Of a stretch of DNA of 56,186 nucleotides, positions 21,454 through 33,164 are shown in pieces. The notes beneath the pieces were generated by a model, which saw only the letters and a list, made by a program, of their open reading frames with translations, made no database searches and was not told the DNA's origin. Position numbers and translations under genes: made by a program. The stretch is from NCBI GenBank assembly GCA_964058845.1, contig CAXKVR010000446.1, positions 1-56,186 on the forward strand, read 5' to 3'. Position 1 is the stretch's first letter. Each line of letters starts with the position of its first letter. The stretch comes from Carex sylvatica (Eukaryota > Streptophyta > Magnoliopsida > Poales > Cyperaceae).

Positions 21454-21925
21454 TAGAGTGGAAAAATAGCATAGCAAAACCGGCTCTGTCACAGAACAAC
21501 ATAGTTATAGCATAAAACAGCACGAAATGTGTATCGGTTACGTGCTGTAATTTGCGTGTTATGTATCGCCGTGATTATTCGCTTACTGTGATCATCTTAA
21601 GAAAATTTGGCACGTAACGACACAACACGCAAAATATTTAGTCACTGACTGCACGGCACATAGTCACGCAAGTCACGTATAATTAGAACTGTTAGATCTT
21701 GATCAAATGGTAAATCTTGAATAACTAATTTAAGTTATGACCACGCGAGTCACACAAGTCACGTTTAGACACAGCACGTGGCGTGACTATTCATATACCG
21801 TGACTATTCCTTGATATTTTAGTCACGACACGTAAAAAATTAACTTGATCACAATACTGCACGAGACCAAAATTACGACATATTAGTCACGACACGAGAC
21901 AGCATGTTATGTTTTTTCCACTCTA
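21454..21925. mobile_element. hAT MITE, 472 bp, perfect 8-bp duplication
   Basis: Flanked by the identical octamer GTCAGCAG (21446-21453 and 21926-21933). Terminal inverted repeats are exact for 13 bp, TAGAGTGGAAAAA. The interior is rich in dispersed GTCACG, GCACG and CGTGACTA motifs in both orientations. No coding potential. A separate family from the neighbour at 20824 but the same superfamily. Confidence 0.9.
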
Positions 21926-22323
21926 GTCAGCAGGTCAGGTCCAAACCAAAAAAAGGGTCAAGAATCAATGACCCAAAATGCCCCACCGCATAATTATCTA
22001 ATTGTCTTGACCGTGGATCTGGATTAACAATTACAACTTCCCAATTCATTAGCAAGGAACAAAGAGGTTACATTCTTAAAACCATATATAACTCTTTTTC
22101 CAGTTTCCACCCCCATACAAATCAATACTAATTTCCAGCCCATTTTTTTCCTTTTACCCAACTGGATATCGCGAAAAATCGCATTTAATTTGCCCTGTTA
22201 TTGCTAAATACAATACCGTCCATCCACCCTGTTATGCAATTCTGGTTCATTTTTGTCTCTTACTTCTACAGCAACACAGAAAACCACAAAAGAAAACGTT
22301 GTACAATAACGTAACTCTCCTTT

Positions 22324-25300
22324 TTAAAGTGTTCTTTTTGTTCTCCTTTCTCTATTGACCTCAAATGAAACGGGCCCACTTCTCTGTCGGGGATGGAATC
22401 CATTTCCTTGGGCTTGATTAGCTTTTTTGGGGTTTTCTTGCATCTCATCTGCCTCCACTTCATCTTGTTCGCTCCATTCTTCTGCCATTCTCTGCTGGTA
22501 GTACTTGAATGCGACCACTAGCATGAACACTGCTCAAAGAGAATTTACAAAGCCCATTGAGTTTATTTAAATTAGGGAACTGTTTTTCTCTTAAAAAATC
22601 AACAACAAAACAAAAGAGAAAACCTTTCTAGTTGTCATATCATATTATGAAGAAAAACTATATATAATTAAATGACCAATTATAGATATAAATTTTACTT
22701 CAGCAGCATTTTTTTTACCCAATGTATCTCCATTAACTTGCATTGTTACACAATTTCCCTTTTTTCTTTCCTTTTTGGGTGCATCATTAGTAACCCTCAT
22801 GGATTTATTAATTTAAAAAATTGCAATGAGTTAATAACACTAGCCAGGAAACTTCATATTTGGAATCTCAGCTATTGAACCCAATATATCTTTTTTTCAC
22901 CACTTGCGGTATTAGAAACTGGGACTTCCACTTCTAGGCATTCAACATGCTCGGATATTTATTAATTAGTCTTGATTAAACAGTCAAAGACTAGAGATTA
23001 AGCAATGTACCAGCCCAAACACGAGCAGTGGTAGAAGAGATATTCCAAAAGAGCGTGAAAAGTGCTGCAGCAACAGCCTTCTTATGCGTGCAAGCCTCCC
23101 ATCCATCTCTAAACCTTTCAACCCAGAACTTCGCTGGATGTTTACAGATTAATCATTTTATGTTTATAGAAAAATAATAAAGAACTTGCAGAACTTAATG
23201 AAGAATTTGAGTTTCCCATGAAATCTCATGACAAAAAATAAATCATCTTCATTGCAACAAATATTAAATAGATTATAGTTTAAAAATTCCTTGTTTTTGC
23301 AGTTATGTACAGGATCTGTGTAACAATAAGACAGTGAATATCAACTTTCTTTACTTTTAATCTGGCATGGATTAGGATTAGAATGATGCATTGGGATGTG
23401 GGGAAGCTTTTGGTGAAGCGCAAAGCCTATCTAATTCTTGGCTTGCTTCCAATTTACGACAAGCCTAGTGCACGTGGTAAAGGCAAAAAGGAATCAGTCC
23501 TGGAGCACTGTCATTCTGCCTTCAGTCTACTGTCTACCTTTGTATTTTTACCTGGAATTTACCCTTTCTCTAACCTAATTACTGGGGCACCACATGACTG
23601 AACAGAAAGTTTAGAGGTTGGTAGCTTTGGTAGGTGAGCCAAGAAAATAAAAATTATTGCCATCAAATCTCAAAAGAATTGAAAGCTGGAACTACTGAAT
23701 ATGTTAAGGAAAAGATAGTCTAGATAATTTTTTTTTCTAATCTATGGAGCTAATGTCTAAGTTGGATTAAAAAGTTAATTTAAGATGATTTTGCCAAGCA
23801 CTTTTCACAGGCGAAATTTATCTGGATACATTAGAAGTAATTTAATACACTCCCGAGCCTTCTTCATTTATTCAAAAAAAATTATATAAAATCCATTTTT
23901 CTTTCAAAATAATTGAATTGGAAACATTAATCCATTGAAAAGAAAATATGAGTAAAAAAAACAAATGCTATTTCATGTAAAAAAAAATCAAAATGTTAAA
24001 AACTGCAGATAGGTCGACAAAAAATTTCTACAATTTTAAACTACCGCAAAAATTGTAAGCGGCAAAAAAACGTCGATCATTTATTCTTTTTCTAAATTAA
24101 GAGACAGTGGCAGCTAATTTTTTACCATTTAATTAAATTAGTCCACGTAGTCTGATTCCAGTCAATGAAAATGATATGTCTTTATCTAGAAGGGTAGATT
24201 AGATTTTAATTACTTCGAAAAAAATAACAAAAGAGAAATGATAAGAAATTTACCATATCTTGCAAGGTGGGTGGAATAAGAGGAGCATATTTTGGGGATG
24301 GTGAAGACGCCAAAGAACACTGCATTAATTGACGAGTTATAAAGTCAAGTGTTCAAGTCCTCTCTCACTCTCTGCATCCCAATTTAGTGTACACCAGACT
24401 TTTTGTTTTGTCTACTGATACTAAATATAACAAAAATAGATAGTATAGCCAATTTGGAATGTAAATAGAAAGCATAGAATTATCTTTTGAAAGACAGAAC
24501 CTAGTTTGGCCAGAGTCCAGATATTCAAAAAGCTTCCACACCTAGCCATTGCAAAGAGTAGTAACGCCAACTGACATTTAAACATAAATTCACTTATTAG
24601 TATATTAATCTTCTTTTCTTGCCAAGAAACAAGAATAGTTTTTAGTTTTTAGTTTTTCTTTTTTAATATTTATATTTATTTAGTAACAAGTGCCAAGTAT
24701 CACCCAGAAGCCAGAATGGCTTGCCCAGGCCCACAAATTCAGAATAGGTTTTTTTGTTTCATTCTAATAGTTTGTCTTGCACTTCAATGTAGTTCTCAAA
24801 ATAACTAGTATCTAGTCTGTTAACATGTAAATAGAACAATTTGAAGTTCTCCAAATAATTTAGTTGACAAAAAGAAACAATTATTAGGTCAATAAATCTA
24901 TAATTTGAAGGTTGACTGATTATGATGTATATAGATGGACGAAATTAGTTGAAAATATTTTAGACCACATGAGATGCCAGAATTTGTTACTTAAAAATAT
25001 TCCCCAGTGAGAAGTAATCATCATACGGCACAGTTTATTATTGCACCAACAAAACAATACAAAATAACAGAACAAGCTTAGGCAACTGCAAATGACAATG
25101 CCAAGAAACCAACGCAATTCTTTTTTTCTAATTTGGGGAGGTTGGGAGGTTTGGCCTTGAATGATGCCTAAATATAAAAAGAGAGCTGGCCACGATAATT
25201 TAATTGAAGTTAAGTGATTCAGAAAAAAAAAGGTTTCCAATTTTTTTTGTGCAAAATTATTTTGTTTGGAAAGTTTTTACTATATTGAAATGCTTTTTTC

Positions 25301-27833
25301 AATTTACCTTCATAGTAGTAGCAGGGTCCCCAGAGAAGAGTCCTCTGAGCCTTAAAAGAGCCTCATTTATATAGGGTAATAGTAGCCTTAAAAGCCAAAT
25401 GGCCTCCTCTTCTCCAACTAGAATGTATCCCTGGTCTCTTACTTCATCCGCTTCAATATTTGCATTTCTGTACAAACGTAATATTGTAATATCCGTATCA
25501 TATATTAATAAATTGGTATTTTCTCATTTCGTCCTAGTAAATTAATTTCAAATGGCCTGCTCATTTGAGTTCAAATCTGAAAGTGGCATTGAGTTGCAAA
25601 TAGCACAATTTTGTAGAAGAATACGTACCTTTGAAGGATTGTCTTGTAGGTGAAAATAAGGCCCAGGTATGTCAGACCCATGTAGGAAATTGCTGCAACT
25701 AAACTGCAACAAAAGATGAGAAGGAAAAAGAAAAAAAAAAAGAGGAAGTTATAATTTATAAAAAGAGTGATACTAAATATCCAGAAAAGCTAGTACAAAG
25801 AACATTCTGACAGCTTTTATTCAGAATAGGATGCCCTTTCCTCCAATGGAGGGAACATAAAAAAAAAAAAAACTTTAGCAGAGATTATCACCATATGGAA
25901 GAGGTCTCCAGTAGTGGTTTAAAATAGAGAAAATCCCATTAGTTTCTAAATAAGAAAAATAAGCATGATCATGTTATCTTACCTGAAATTGAAATCTTTG
26001 GCATAGGAAGAGGAGACGAGCATGAAAGTTCCCAAACCAAACACAAACGCGGATTTTGATACATCCCTCCACATCACCAAATCCACTGCACATTGAATAA
26101 TTCATAGATAACCTCCGAGAAAGAAGGAAATAAAATACCATTATACTAAAAAATAGTTTTACCAGAAAGACTAAGAAAATACTAACCCATATTCTGCATC
26201 CTGTTGTAATTTCTATATGTGGCATGGTGCACCTCCTCATATGGTACTTCAACTAACAACAAAATTAAATATTTTCAAATTTTTCACCATGTTAATAAAG
26301 TTAATATTATTTGAATTTGGAAGTGACATACCATGGATTGGTTTCCTCGGTTCTGACTGAAATGCACTGCGATGATTAATTACCAGTGTAACCTTCTTTT
26401 CTGAATATTATTCAAAAGTTCAAAATAAGCAAACATTACAACAGAACCCGAAAAGTACTTGAAAAACTAGTAGTTGCACACCTGTAGGTTTTGTGGGAGT
26501 TAGTTTAACAGGCTCAGGATTAATTGAGCGGCTTTCATTCAAGGAAGACAGCTTTTTCTCTAGTAAAACCAAAAGGAAACAAAATAAAATAAAAGGCATC
26601 AGTTCAGGAAATGACAATTAATAATGACTAAAAATTTTCAGTCAGTCATAAGAAAACAAATTACCTAGTGATGCTTTTGGCGATGGTTCTGGTTTTACTG
26701 AACGGTCGTTTGCTGCAATGGTCTTTTTTTCTAGTGAAGTTGACAACAAGCCTTTATTAAATTAAACATTGAAAAAACAAAACAATTTGATCGAACATAA
26801 TGTGCTTTCAGTAGTTAAATTGACCTGGAGAAGGTTTTGTAGGCTCTAAATGAAATACATCATTTTTCCTCACTGGACCTGTTTTCTTCTCTGCTTTAAA
26901 TCAAATACAAATTTGATCAGTACCAAAAAAAAAAAAAAAATCAATAGATTGTGAATTAGAAAAAAAGAACAAAAACAAACAAACCTGGAGGAGATTTTAT
27001 GGTCTCTTGACTCACTTCCCTGGTCTCTACTACTTTCTCTACAATCATAAGAAAATAAATATATAATATTCAAAAAAAAAAAATGATAAAGAAAAATCAT
27101 AATCTTAATTCAGAAAATTGAACTGAATTACCCTGTGCAGGGGTTGCTTGATACTGGTTCAGTGCCTGAACATCGACATCCAGAACAAATGTTTCCTCTA
27201 ATACATATATAAAATACAAACATAAAAATCTTGCTTGTCCAAATTTAATTAGAATAAATACAAACTTAGCTAACACATACCTTGAATCGGTGTCTCATTT
27301 TCTACATCCATTTCCTCTTGATCTATCTCCTGTGCAATGACAGACCCATTTTCTTGTTTACTAGTTTCTAGCTTATCCAATTCATGACTCTCATTGACGC
27401 TCTTCTCTCTATGCATTTCCTGATCAATTTGCTTCTCCACCTCCATTTCTTCCCCTTCCACTTGCTCTGCATTCCCAATTGCTACGACCTCCTTTACCCT
27501 ACCCGCAATTTCCTTTGGATTCTCAATAGAAATTCGTTGGGCATTTGAGATCTCTGATTGAGACTTTCTCAATTGAGCTGGATTAATCGCAGCCGTTGAT
27601 TTCCAGCTCTTTCGCTTCTTTCCTTCAGCATTACTTTCGCTCTGATTTCTCCTCAATTTTCTATAAACCCTCAGCCCCTCTTCATCGTCTCTGTTTTCGC
27701 TTACATTGAAGACCTTAATTCCCCCTTTCCCCTCGTCCATCTTGATTCGCGTCTCCCAAATTGAACTAGATTGAGCGCCATTTCTGGCTATAACGCCTCT
27801 CCTTCTAGGAGTAGTGGTGGTGCTACTACTCAT
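22324..27833 (-). CDS. RTNLB21: RTNLB21-like reticulon, fifteen exons, with an apparent 1-bp insertion in exon 14
   Basis: Exons (transcript order): 27833-27281, 27197-27132, 27038-26985, 26890-26825, 26730-26665, 26559-26482, 26352-26332, 26252-26187, 26085-25983, 25703-25629, 25467-25308, 24570-24501, 24319-24254, 23134-23011, 22529-22324; about 590 residues if exon 14 is read in its conserved frame. The N-terminus carries a RRRGVIARNG / WETRIKMDEGKGGIKVFNV motif typical of RTNLB21-type proteins, then an acidic, Lys/Ser-rich tail. The reticulon domain starts at about residue 324 (VDLVMWRDVSKSAFVFGLGT) and has two hydrophobic hairpins (LVAAISYMGLTYLGLIF and VFFGVFTIP to FMLVVAFKYYQQ). Reticulons bend ER membrane into tubules. 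Unlike most RTNLBs, this subgroup has a long cytosolic N-terminus. Exon 14 has four G where three would keep frame (23098-23101), giving a stop at 23084-23082. All other splice phases agree. Confidence 0.87.
23098..23101 (-). other. Frame-breaking extra G in reticulon exon 14
   Basis: On the coding strand the sequence reads GATGGATGGGGAGGCTTG. With three G in the second run it would encode RFRDGWEACTHKKA, the conserved reticulon reading; with four it shifts and stops after a few codons. Exon ends and both flanking introns are otherwise consistent. Confidence 0.8.
26332..27197 (-). other. Series of symmetrical mini-exons in the reticulon gene
   Basis: Exons 2 to 7 are 66, 54, 66, 66, 78 and 21 nt long, all multiples of three and all entered and left in phase 1. 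Three of them (4, 5 and 6) begin with the same residues, EKK, and exons 4-7 contain EPTKPSP, EPSPKAS, EPVKLTPTKPT and EPRKPIH. This looks like repeated duplication of one small exon. Any of them can be skipped or duplicated without a frameshift. Confidence 0.75.
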
Positions 27834-28203
27834 ATCTCTATCTCTATCTCTCTCTTATTTCTCTCTCTAGACTACTCTGTTTTTTACACTGCTTTATATC
27901 GTGGTGATGCAAACGCAATAAGTAGAGGGAGATGGATTGCCTTGCAATTCTATTCCGTTACCGTTTCTCTACTGTTCACTGTGTATGTTTTCTCTTTATC
28001 TTTCTCAGTTTCTTTTGCTTCCTTTCTTTTGGCAAAGGTTATACCGATGGGAGAAAAGCGAGGAATTGGTGGGGTTGAAGCATTCGGTGAGAAAGCTAAG
28101 AGAGAGATTAGATTTGTGTTGGTATTACTGCTCTCTTTTGTTTTCTCTCTTTTAATTTATGAAGAAAAGGAGCAGTGGGAAGTGACGTACTGTAGCATCC
28201 ATC
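27834..28203. promoter_or_regulatory. Upstream region of the reticulon gene
   Basis: This is the 5' flank of the minus-strand gene. A TC-repeat tract (27836-27866) lies just before the ATG, as expected of a plant 5' untranslated region. No clear TATA box or other element is evident. The plus-strand open frame here is an antisense shadow. Confidence 0.45.
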
Positions 28204-28212
28204 TCTATTTTT

Positions 28213-28401
28213 TCGAGTCCGTATCCCCTGAGGTACCTGAGGTACAACATTTAAATAAACTGACGGCACAGATTAATCCCATCCGGGCCAAACTCAATCC
28301 GATGCCCGTAGAAACCATGGGGCTACGGTTTAAGATTCGTGACTGTTAAAATAACGGTCCAGATTTACGTATTGCACCTCAGGTACCTGGGAGATCCGAA
28401 T
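28213..28401. mobile_element. 189-bp MITE-like inverted repeat upstream of the reticulon gene
   Basis: The 9-bp repeat TCTATTTTT occurs at 28204-28212 and 28402-28410. The ends are inverted around CAGGTACCTGAGGT (right, reversed) and CTGAGGTACCTGAGGT (left), with pairing continuing into CAATACGTAAATCTGG-type sequence. The duplication length suits a Mutator-like MITE. The outermost bases pair imperfectly, so the exact ends are uncertain. It lies 380-570 bp upstream of the reticulon ATG. Confidence 0.6.
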
Positions 28402-28638
28402 TCTATTTTTCCAGAGAGAGAGATTACGATTATCTTACCTCCTCTCCAATTTCACAACTGGTAAAAAAATTCGACATCCAATTAATATAGTTGTCATATT
28501 ATTATTTTTTGTTAATTTAATATAATTTATTGATCAGAAAAACCGAGTAAAAGTTTGGTACAAAAGCTAGCTTTCTTATTATGTGAAATCCGTTAGCTTG
28601 TCAAATATTATTTATTTTATATATTTGATGAAAACAAA

Positions 28639-29044
28639 GAGTAAGGCCAGGGTGCTATGGATTGCATAGAGAGCTACGGTGCTACAGTTTAATATTTGAC
28701 TTTTCAAAATTCTAATAGTCGATCCGAACCGTTCATCTTGTTCTCCATATTAATATGTGTTTGGAGACCAAATTTTATATTTTTTGAAAATTATTTACTA
28801 TTTTTTTAGATAGGTAGAAAATCACTTCATCTAAACAATTCTGCATCATTCAGATATTTGATTTTCTAACAATCTAAAAAAATAGTAAAAACTTTCCAAA
28901 AAATGTAAAATTTGGTCTCCAAACACATATAAATATGAAAAACAAGATGAACGGTTCGGATCGACCGTTAGGATTTTAAAAACTCGAATATTGAGCCGTA
29001 GCACTATATTCCTCTATACAACCCATAGCACCCTAGCCTTACTC
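28639..29044. mobile_element. 406-bp foldback MITE, shared-core family, with 10-bp duplication
   Basis: Flanked by the identical decamer TGAAAACAAA (28629-28638 and 29045-29054). The terminal inverted repeat is GAGTAAGGCCAGGGTGCTAT with one mismatch, and pairing continues through both arms. The inner arms have the family core (GATCCGAACCGTTCATCTTG, GGAGACCAAATTTTA and complements). The 10-bp duplication places the family with Mutator-like MITEs. This copy gives the cleanest boundaries of the family in the window. Confidence 0.9.
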
Positions 29045-29054
29045 TGAAAACAAA

Positions 29055-29535
29055 TATATCAAGATTTGTCACAAAAAAAGGAAAATTTCAGGCTTGTTAA
29101 ACATAGTTTTATAATTATTGAATAATTATTATATTTTTCAGGGCTCAGGCCATAGCAATTTTTTTTTTCAATATTTATATTTTAGCAACTTTTTAATTCG
29201 GCAAATTGCATGAACAATGCCCCATTTTTTTTTCATATTATTCATGAAAATTACGATCGTTTTGTTCGTTTTATATAAATATCAATATATTAATATTTTT
29301 GTATTATAAAAATAACGAAATACTTTTAACTTATATTTTGTTAGAGCATCTACATGCCACTTGCAAAGTCATAGTATTGATGTGGTATTTGTAATTTTAG
29401 TTGTAAAAATGTGAAACAATTATTAATTTCACATTCTCTCTAAAAGAATCTACCACATTAACTTATTGAGCAATAATAGCTCAAAAAGATCGAATAAGAA
29501 ATAGACATTTCTAAATTGCAAATTCAAATGTGTTA
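29055..29535. other. Intergenic DNA between MITE and LINE, no gene
   Basis: AT-rich sequence of no recognisable content; it probably includes the insertion point of the LINE remnant that follows, but no target duplication could be assigned. Confidence 0.5.
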
Positions 29536-29537
29536 TT

Positions 29538-31812
29538 ATGATGATGGCAACATATCAAAAAGGAAAATTGGCTAATGAGAGAGAACAACCGCACATGGTA
29601 CGGCTAGATCGTTTTCTAGTTTCAGACGAATGGAATCAATCATACCCAAACTCTACTCAAAAAGTTTTACCGAACACATCGTCAGATCACTGCCCCATCT
29701 CACTCACGGCATCAACAAGGTACAATAAATCTAGATTCTTTAGATTTGAGAATTGTTGGTTGAGATTCCAACAATACAATGATTCAATGGTTATCTTGGA
29801 TTCAACATTGCATACTAGCAGGCACATCTCAGATTATGATCAATGGTTTACTGGGTAGAAAATTCACTTTTAAGACGTGGGGTGCGACAAGGAGACCCTC
29901 TTTCTCCACTACTATTTATCTTAGCGATCAACTTCCTAGCAAGGTACACTCAAAACCTAGCAGACACCGAAGCACTAAGACTACCTTTCAGAGAAATGAC
30001 CCCGTGTTTATTATATGCGGATGATGCGATGTTCTTCCTTAAACCAGAAGTACAACAGCTACAAGTGTTGCAGATAGTATTGACGGTGTTCAAGCAAGTC
30101 TCAGGTTTATCTGTTAACCTCTCCAAATCCGAACTCCTCATTTCAGAAGGGTCGCAACTCCTCAAGCAAGAACTCGCCAATGTCTTAGGATGCAAACTAG
30201 CAACACTACCATTTACATAGCTCGGACTTTCTTTATCGAACAAAACACTCCCAAAGTCAGCTTACTTGCCACTGTTGCAAAGGATGAACAAGAAATTGGG
30301 AGGTTGGGCAGCAAAGTATTTATCCATTGCCGGAAGAATAGTTCTCGTAAATTCAGTGTTGTCATCGTTACCAACATACTTCATGTCATGTCTGAGGCTG
30401 CCATAATGGATAATCAAAGATATAGACAAGATACGATGGTCTTTCTTATGGCACGGAGTGGCACCGAATCAAACTAAGATCAATCCAGCAAATTGGAACT
30501 TAGTATGCACACCGAAGGATTTTGGAGGTTTAGGTGTTATGGATTTAGCAGTCTTCAACCAAGCTTTACTGATCAAGTGGTATTGGCAATGGACTCGACC
30601 CCAAAACACACTATGGAAGCCAATAATGCAAATAAACATAGGCCGGGATGGCCCACCTCTCTCACTCGTATTCACTTCAGCCCTCAAAAAATCAATTCAG
30701 TTTTGTCTGGTGTCATTCACGCACGTGATAGGCAGCGGAGCACAAATACAACTCTGGAATCACAAGTGGGCTGGCACTACCCTTTGTCAGAGTCTACCGA
30801 ATTTGTACTCACATGCAATTGATCAAAATGTCAGTCTTCAAGAAGTCAAGACAGCAACCGCAATCACTGATTTTTTTAGATTAATCACGTCCGACATAGC
30901 GCTATCAGAATTCACGACCCTACAACACTTGCTGGCTCAACTCAACCTTCAACCGAACACACATGATGACATAGTATGGATCTAGACGGACTCAGGACTC
31001 TTCACTGTAAAGAGTGCCTATCGAGCAATGAAAAACTTTCCCAAGATAGCAAATCAAGCACACAAAGTTTGGAAACTGCACATCCCTCCATGCATGAAAG
31101 TGTTTGCATGGTTGATGACACTTAACAGATTACTAACTATAGACAATCTAAACAAACGAGGATGGCCATTGGTGAATAGATGTATAATCTGCAAAGCGGC
31201 ATTGGAATATGTCACACACTTGATGGATGACTGTACATTCTCATTAGCGGTATACAATGCAGTATTGATACATAGCCCAGACAGGATGACACCAAGACAT
31301 AATTCAATATCATACAAAGAGGCAACCTCAAACTCAAATATCTCAAAAAATCAAAGAGGCACTCTTCTAATAACACAATTCGTCATATGGAGAGAACGAT
31401 GCTCACGAATTTTTAGAGATTGCAACAAAGAAGTGGAAGAACTCAAAGATAAGGTCATATGGCAGCTGCAATTATGTTAGAGGCAACATACACAATATCA
31501 AGAAAATTAGGGACTAAAATGAATAATTGGTTAAGGAGATATACTGACAAGAGAAGAGAAGGCAATGGCATTGAGGATACCAACAGCTTGGGTACCAACC
31601 ACACAAAATTCAACCTTTTACTTTCTTTCAATTATGTTTCATTATGTTTTCAATCTACTGCTTTCATATTTTCAGTTTCTATTTATTTGTAGCTCAACTG
31701 TTATGAGCTCAATTGCTTTTTATTTTGGTGGTTACCACCCTTATGTAACGGAACCTTACTTTTAATATAAATGTGGGCAAGACCCTCATTTTTATTCAAA
31801 AAAAAAAAAAAT
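29538..31812 (+). pseudogene. L1-type LINE remnant (endonuclease tail joined to reverse transcriptase), broken
   Basis: The first frame (29538-29858) has the end of an L1 endonuclease: RLDRFLVSDEW, then SDHCPISL, and the following KSRFFRFENCWL linker. Sequence then passes directly into the middle of the reverse transcriptase: WIQHCILAGTSQIMINGLLG in one frame, then GVRQGDPLSPLLF and the catalytic YADD at about 30014-30025 in another. So the first part of the RT, several hundred residues, has been deleted. Further frameshifts occur near 29860 and 30220, and there is an in-frame TAG at 30983. The C-terminus has the zinc-binding RT tail (SAYRAMKN, FAWLMTLNRLLT, CIICKAALEYVTHLMDDC) and WRERCSRIF, followed by an AT-rich 3' end and a poly(A) at about 31798-31812. 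It cannot encode a working protein. Confidence 0.9.
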
Positions 31813-31814
31813 TA

Positions 31815-32120
31815 ATCTATAGGATTGATTTCAAATGACAAATTCGAATTGTTAAAACCCGTCTACCTTACAAGTGATGTATTTACATGCAAAATTAAAA
31901 CTTTCGAATTAATTTACTATAAAGTCAAGCAGTGAAAATTATAAAGTTTATGAATTAATTTTAATGCATTTATTTTTTGAATATTTTTTTACTATTTGAC
32001 TTTATACAAAACTAATTCGAAAATTGAAAATTATGACATGTAGATGCATCATTCATAAGATAGACAAATTTTAAAATTGAGTTTACAAAGAGATTTTGTG
32101 AACTTAAAAACACTCTAGTT
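31815..32120. mobile_element. Inverted-repeat element adjoining the LINE tail (family of two, copy 1)
   Basis: Left-arm blocks GTCTACCTTACAAGTGATG, TTTACATGCAAAATT and TTACTATAAAGTCAAGCAGT pair with the right-arm ACTATTTGACTTTATA, GACATGTAGATGCATCA and TCATAAGATAGAC. Termini are vague because both flanks are AT-rich. Related to the copy at 32187-32574. Confidence 0.55.
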
Positions 32121-32186
32121 CTACTCGACTAATTACATACAAAAAATAAAAATGTAATAATATGTTGCAACAGAGTTTAGCTAGAG

Positions 32187-32574
32187 TATAACATCAGTGT
32201 CATTTTAGCCTATATAACACCAACTCCAAAATATATCGAATTGACTTTAAACTGTAAATCCAAACCATTGAAATCGATCTACTTCATTAGTTGTGCATTT
32301 ACATCAAAATTTATAATTTTTTGAATTTATTTAATATCAAGTCAAGCAGTCAAATGTGTGAGTTTTTAAGTTAATTTTAATATATTCATTTTTCAACATT
32401 TTTACCGCTTGTTTTGATACTAAAATAACTCGAAAATATAAAAAAAATTGCATGTAAATGCATCACTTATAAAGTACATCAGTTTGAATGATTTGAATTA
32501 GTTATTTTTAAAGTCTATTCAATTGATTTTAAAATTAGTGTCATATAACACCAATGTTATATGGACTCGTTGCA
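32187..32574. mobile_element. Inverted-repeat element (family of two, copy 2)
   Basis: The left arm TATAACACCAACTCC... with AATTGACTTTAAA, GATCTACTTCATTAG, GTGCATTTACATCAAA and AAGTCAAGCAGTCAAA pairs with the right arm CATGTAAATGCATCACTTAT, GTACATCAG and GTCTATTCAATTGATTTTAA. A diverged direct repeat starting GTTGCAA lies outside both ends (about 32163 and 32560). No coding sequence. Confidence 0.55.
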
Positions 32575-32599
32575 ATACAGTTCAACTTGAGAGGACCGT

Positions 32600-33160
32600 C
32601 CTTCAAGTCCGGTTTATATCTGCCGCACTCTCCGAGCAATTTACTGTCCAAGTAGCTGTTAACCTGCCCCATATTGCTCTTTATTGTTCTGGTAACATTC
32701 TTTCAGTAGATTTGCAGCCATGCAGCTTCTGGCCTTCTGCTCAGTTCTTCTTACTTGCTTAGAAAATATTTGCAAAAGATCTTTTGTGGGAAATGAAATG
32801 CAGTAAATTGTGTCGCCATGCATTATTGACTTCTTTCTGCTGTTATCTGGACTTTGTAATCTGTAGAGTTGAATTTATAATAGCTAGCAATTATACAATT
32901 ATACAAATTGGTGATCATAGTATCGCAGAGATTTCGTAATTCATTAGAGGATGCACACATGCATCACGCGTGGACACGTGTCATTGAGGACCACGTTTAA
33001 ATTGCATTTTGTCCTATAGCGATGACAGATTGGCACGGATGGACAGGGTTGAGACTTGAGACTTGAGAGTACTGCGCACCTGTCATGGCTTATGCCATGT
33101 GTTATGCTTCATGTTTTCTCCTTTTCATTTTTTACGGGTTGACCTATCCGGTTATGAATT
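32600..33160. other. Intergenic DNA, no gene seen
   Basis: Somewhat less AT-rich than its surroundings. A 79-codon open frame at 32523-32762 starts inside the inverted-repeat element, which argues against its being a gene. No domain or RNA structure recognised. Confidence 0.45.
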
Positions 33161-33164
33161 TGGA

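Noticed and set aside
24330..24375. tRNA-like GTTCAAGTCC box
   Set aside because: No A box at the proper distance and no cloverleaf; it lies in a reticulon intron.
27771..28349. 192-codon plus-strand open frame upstream of and overlapping the reticulon start
   Set aside because: It is antisense to the reticulon start, then runs through the TC tract and into a MITE. Low-complexity hydrophobic sequence, no domain.
29950..30243. Minus-strand open frame over the LINE reverse transcriptase
   Set aside because: The plus strand has the RQGDPLSPLLF and YADD motifs; the minus frame is a shadow.
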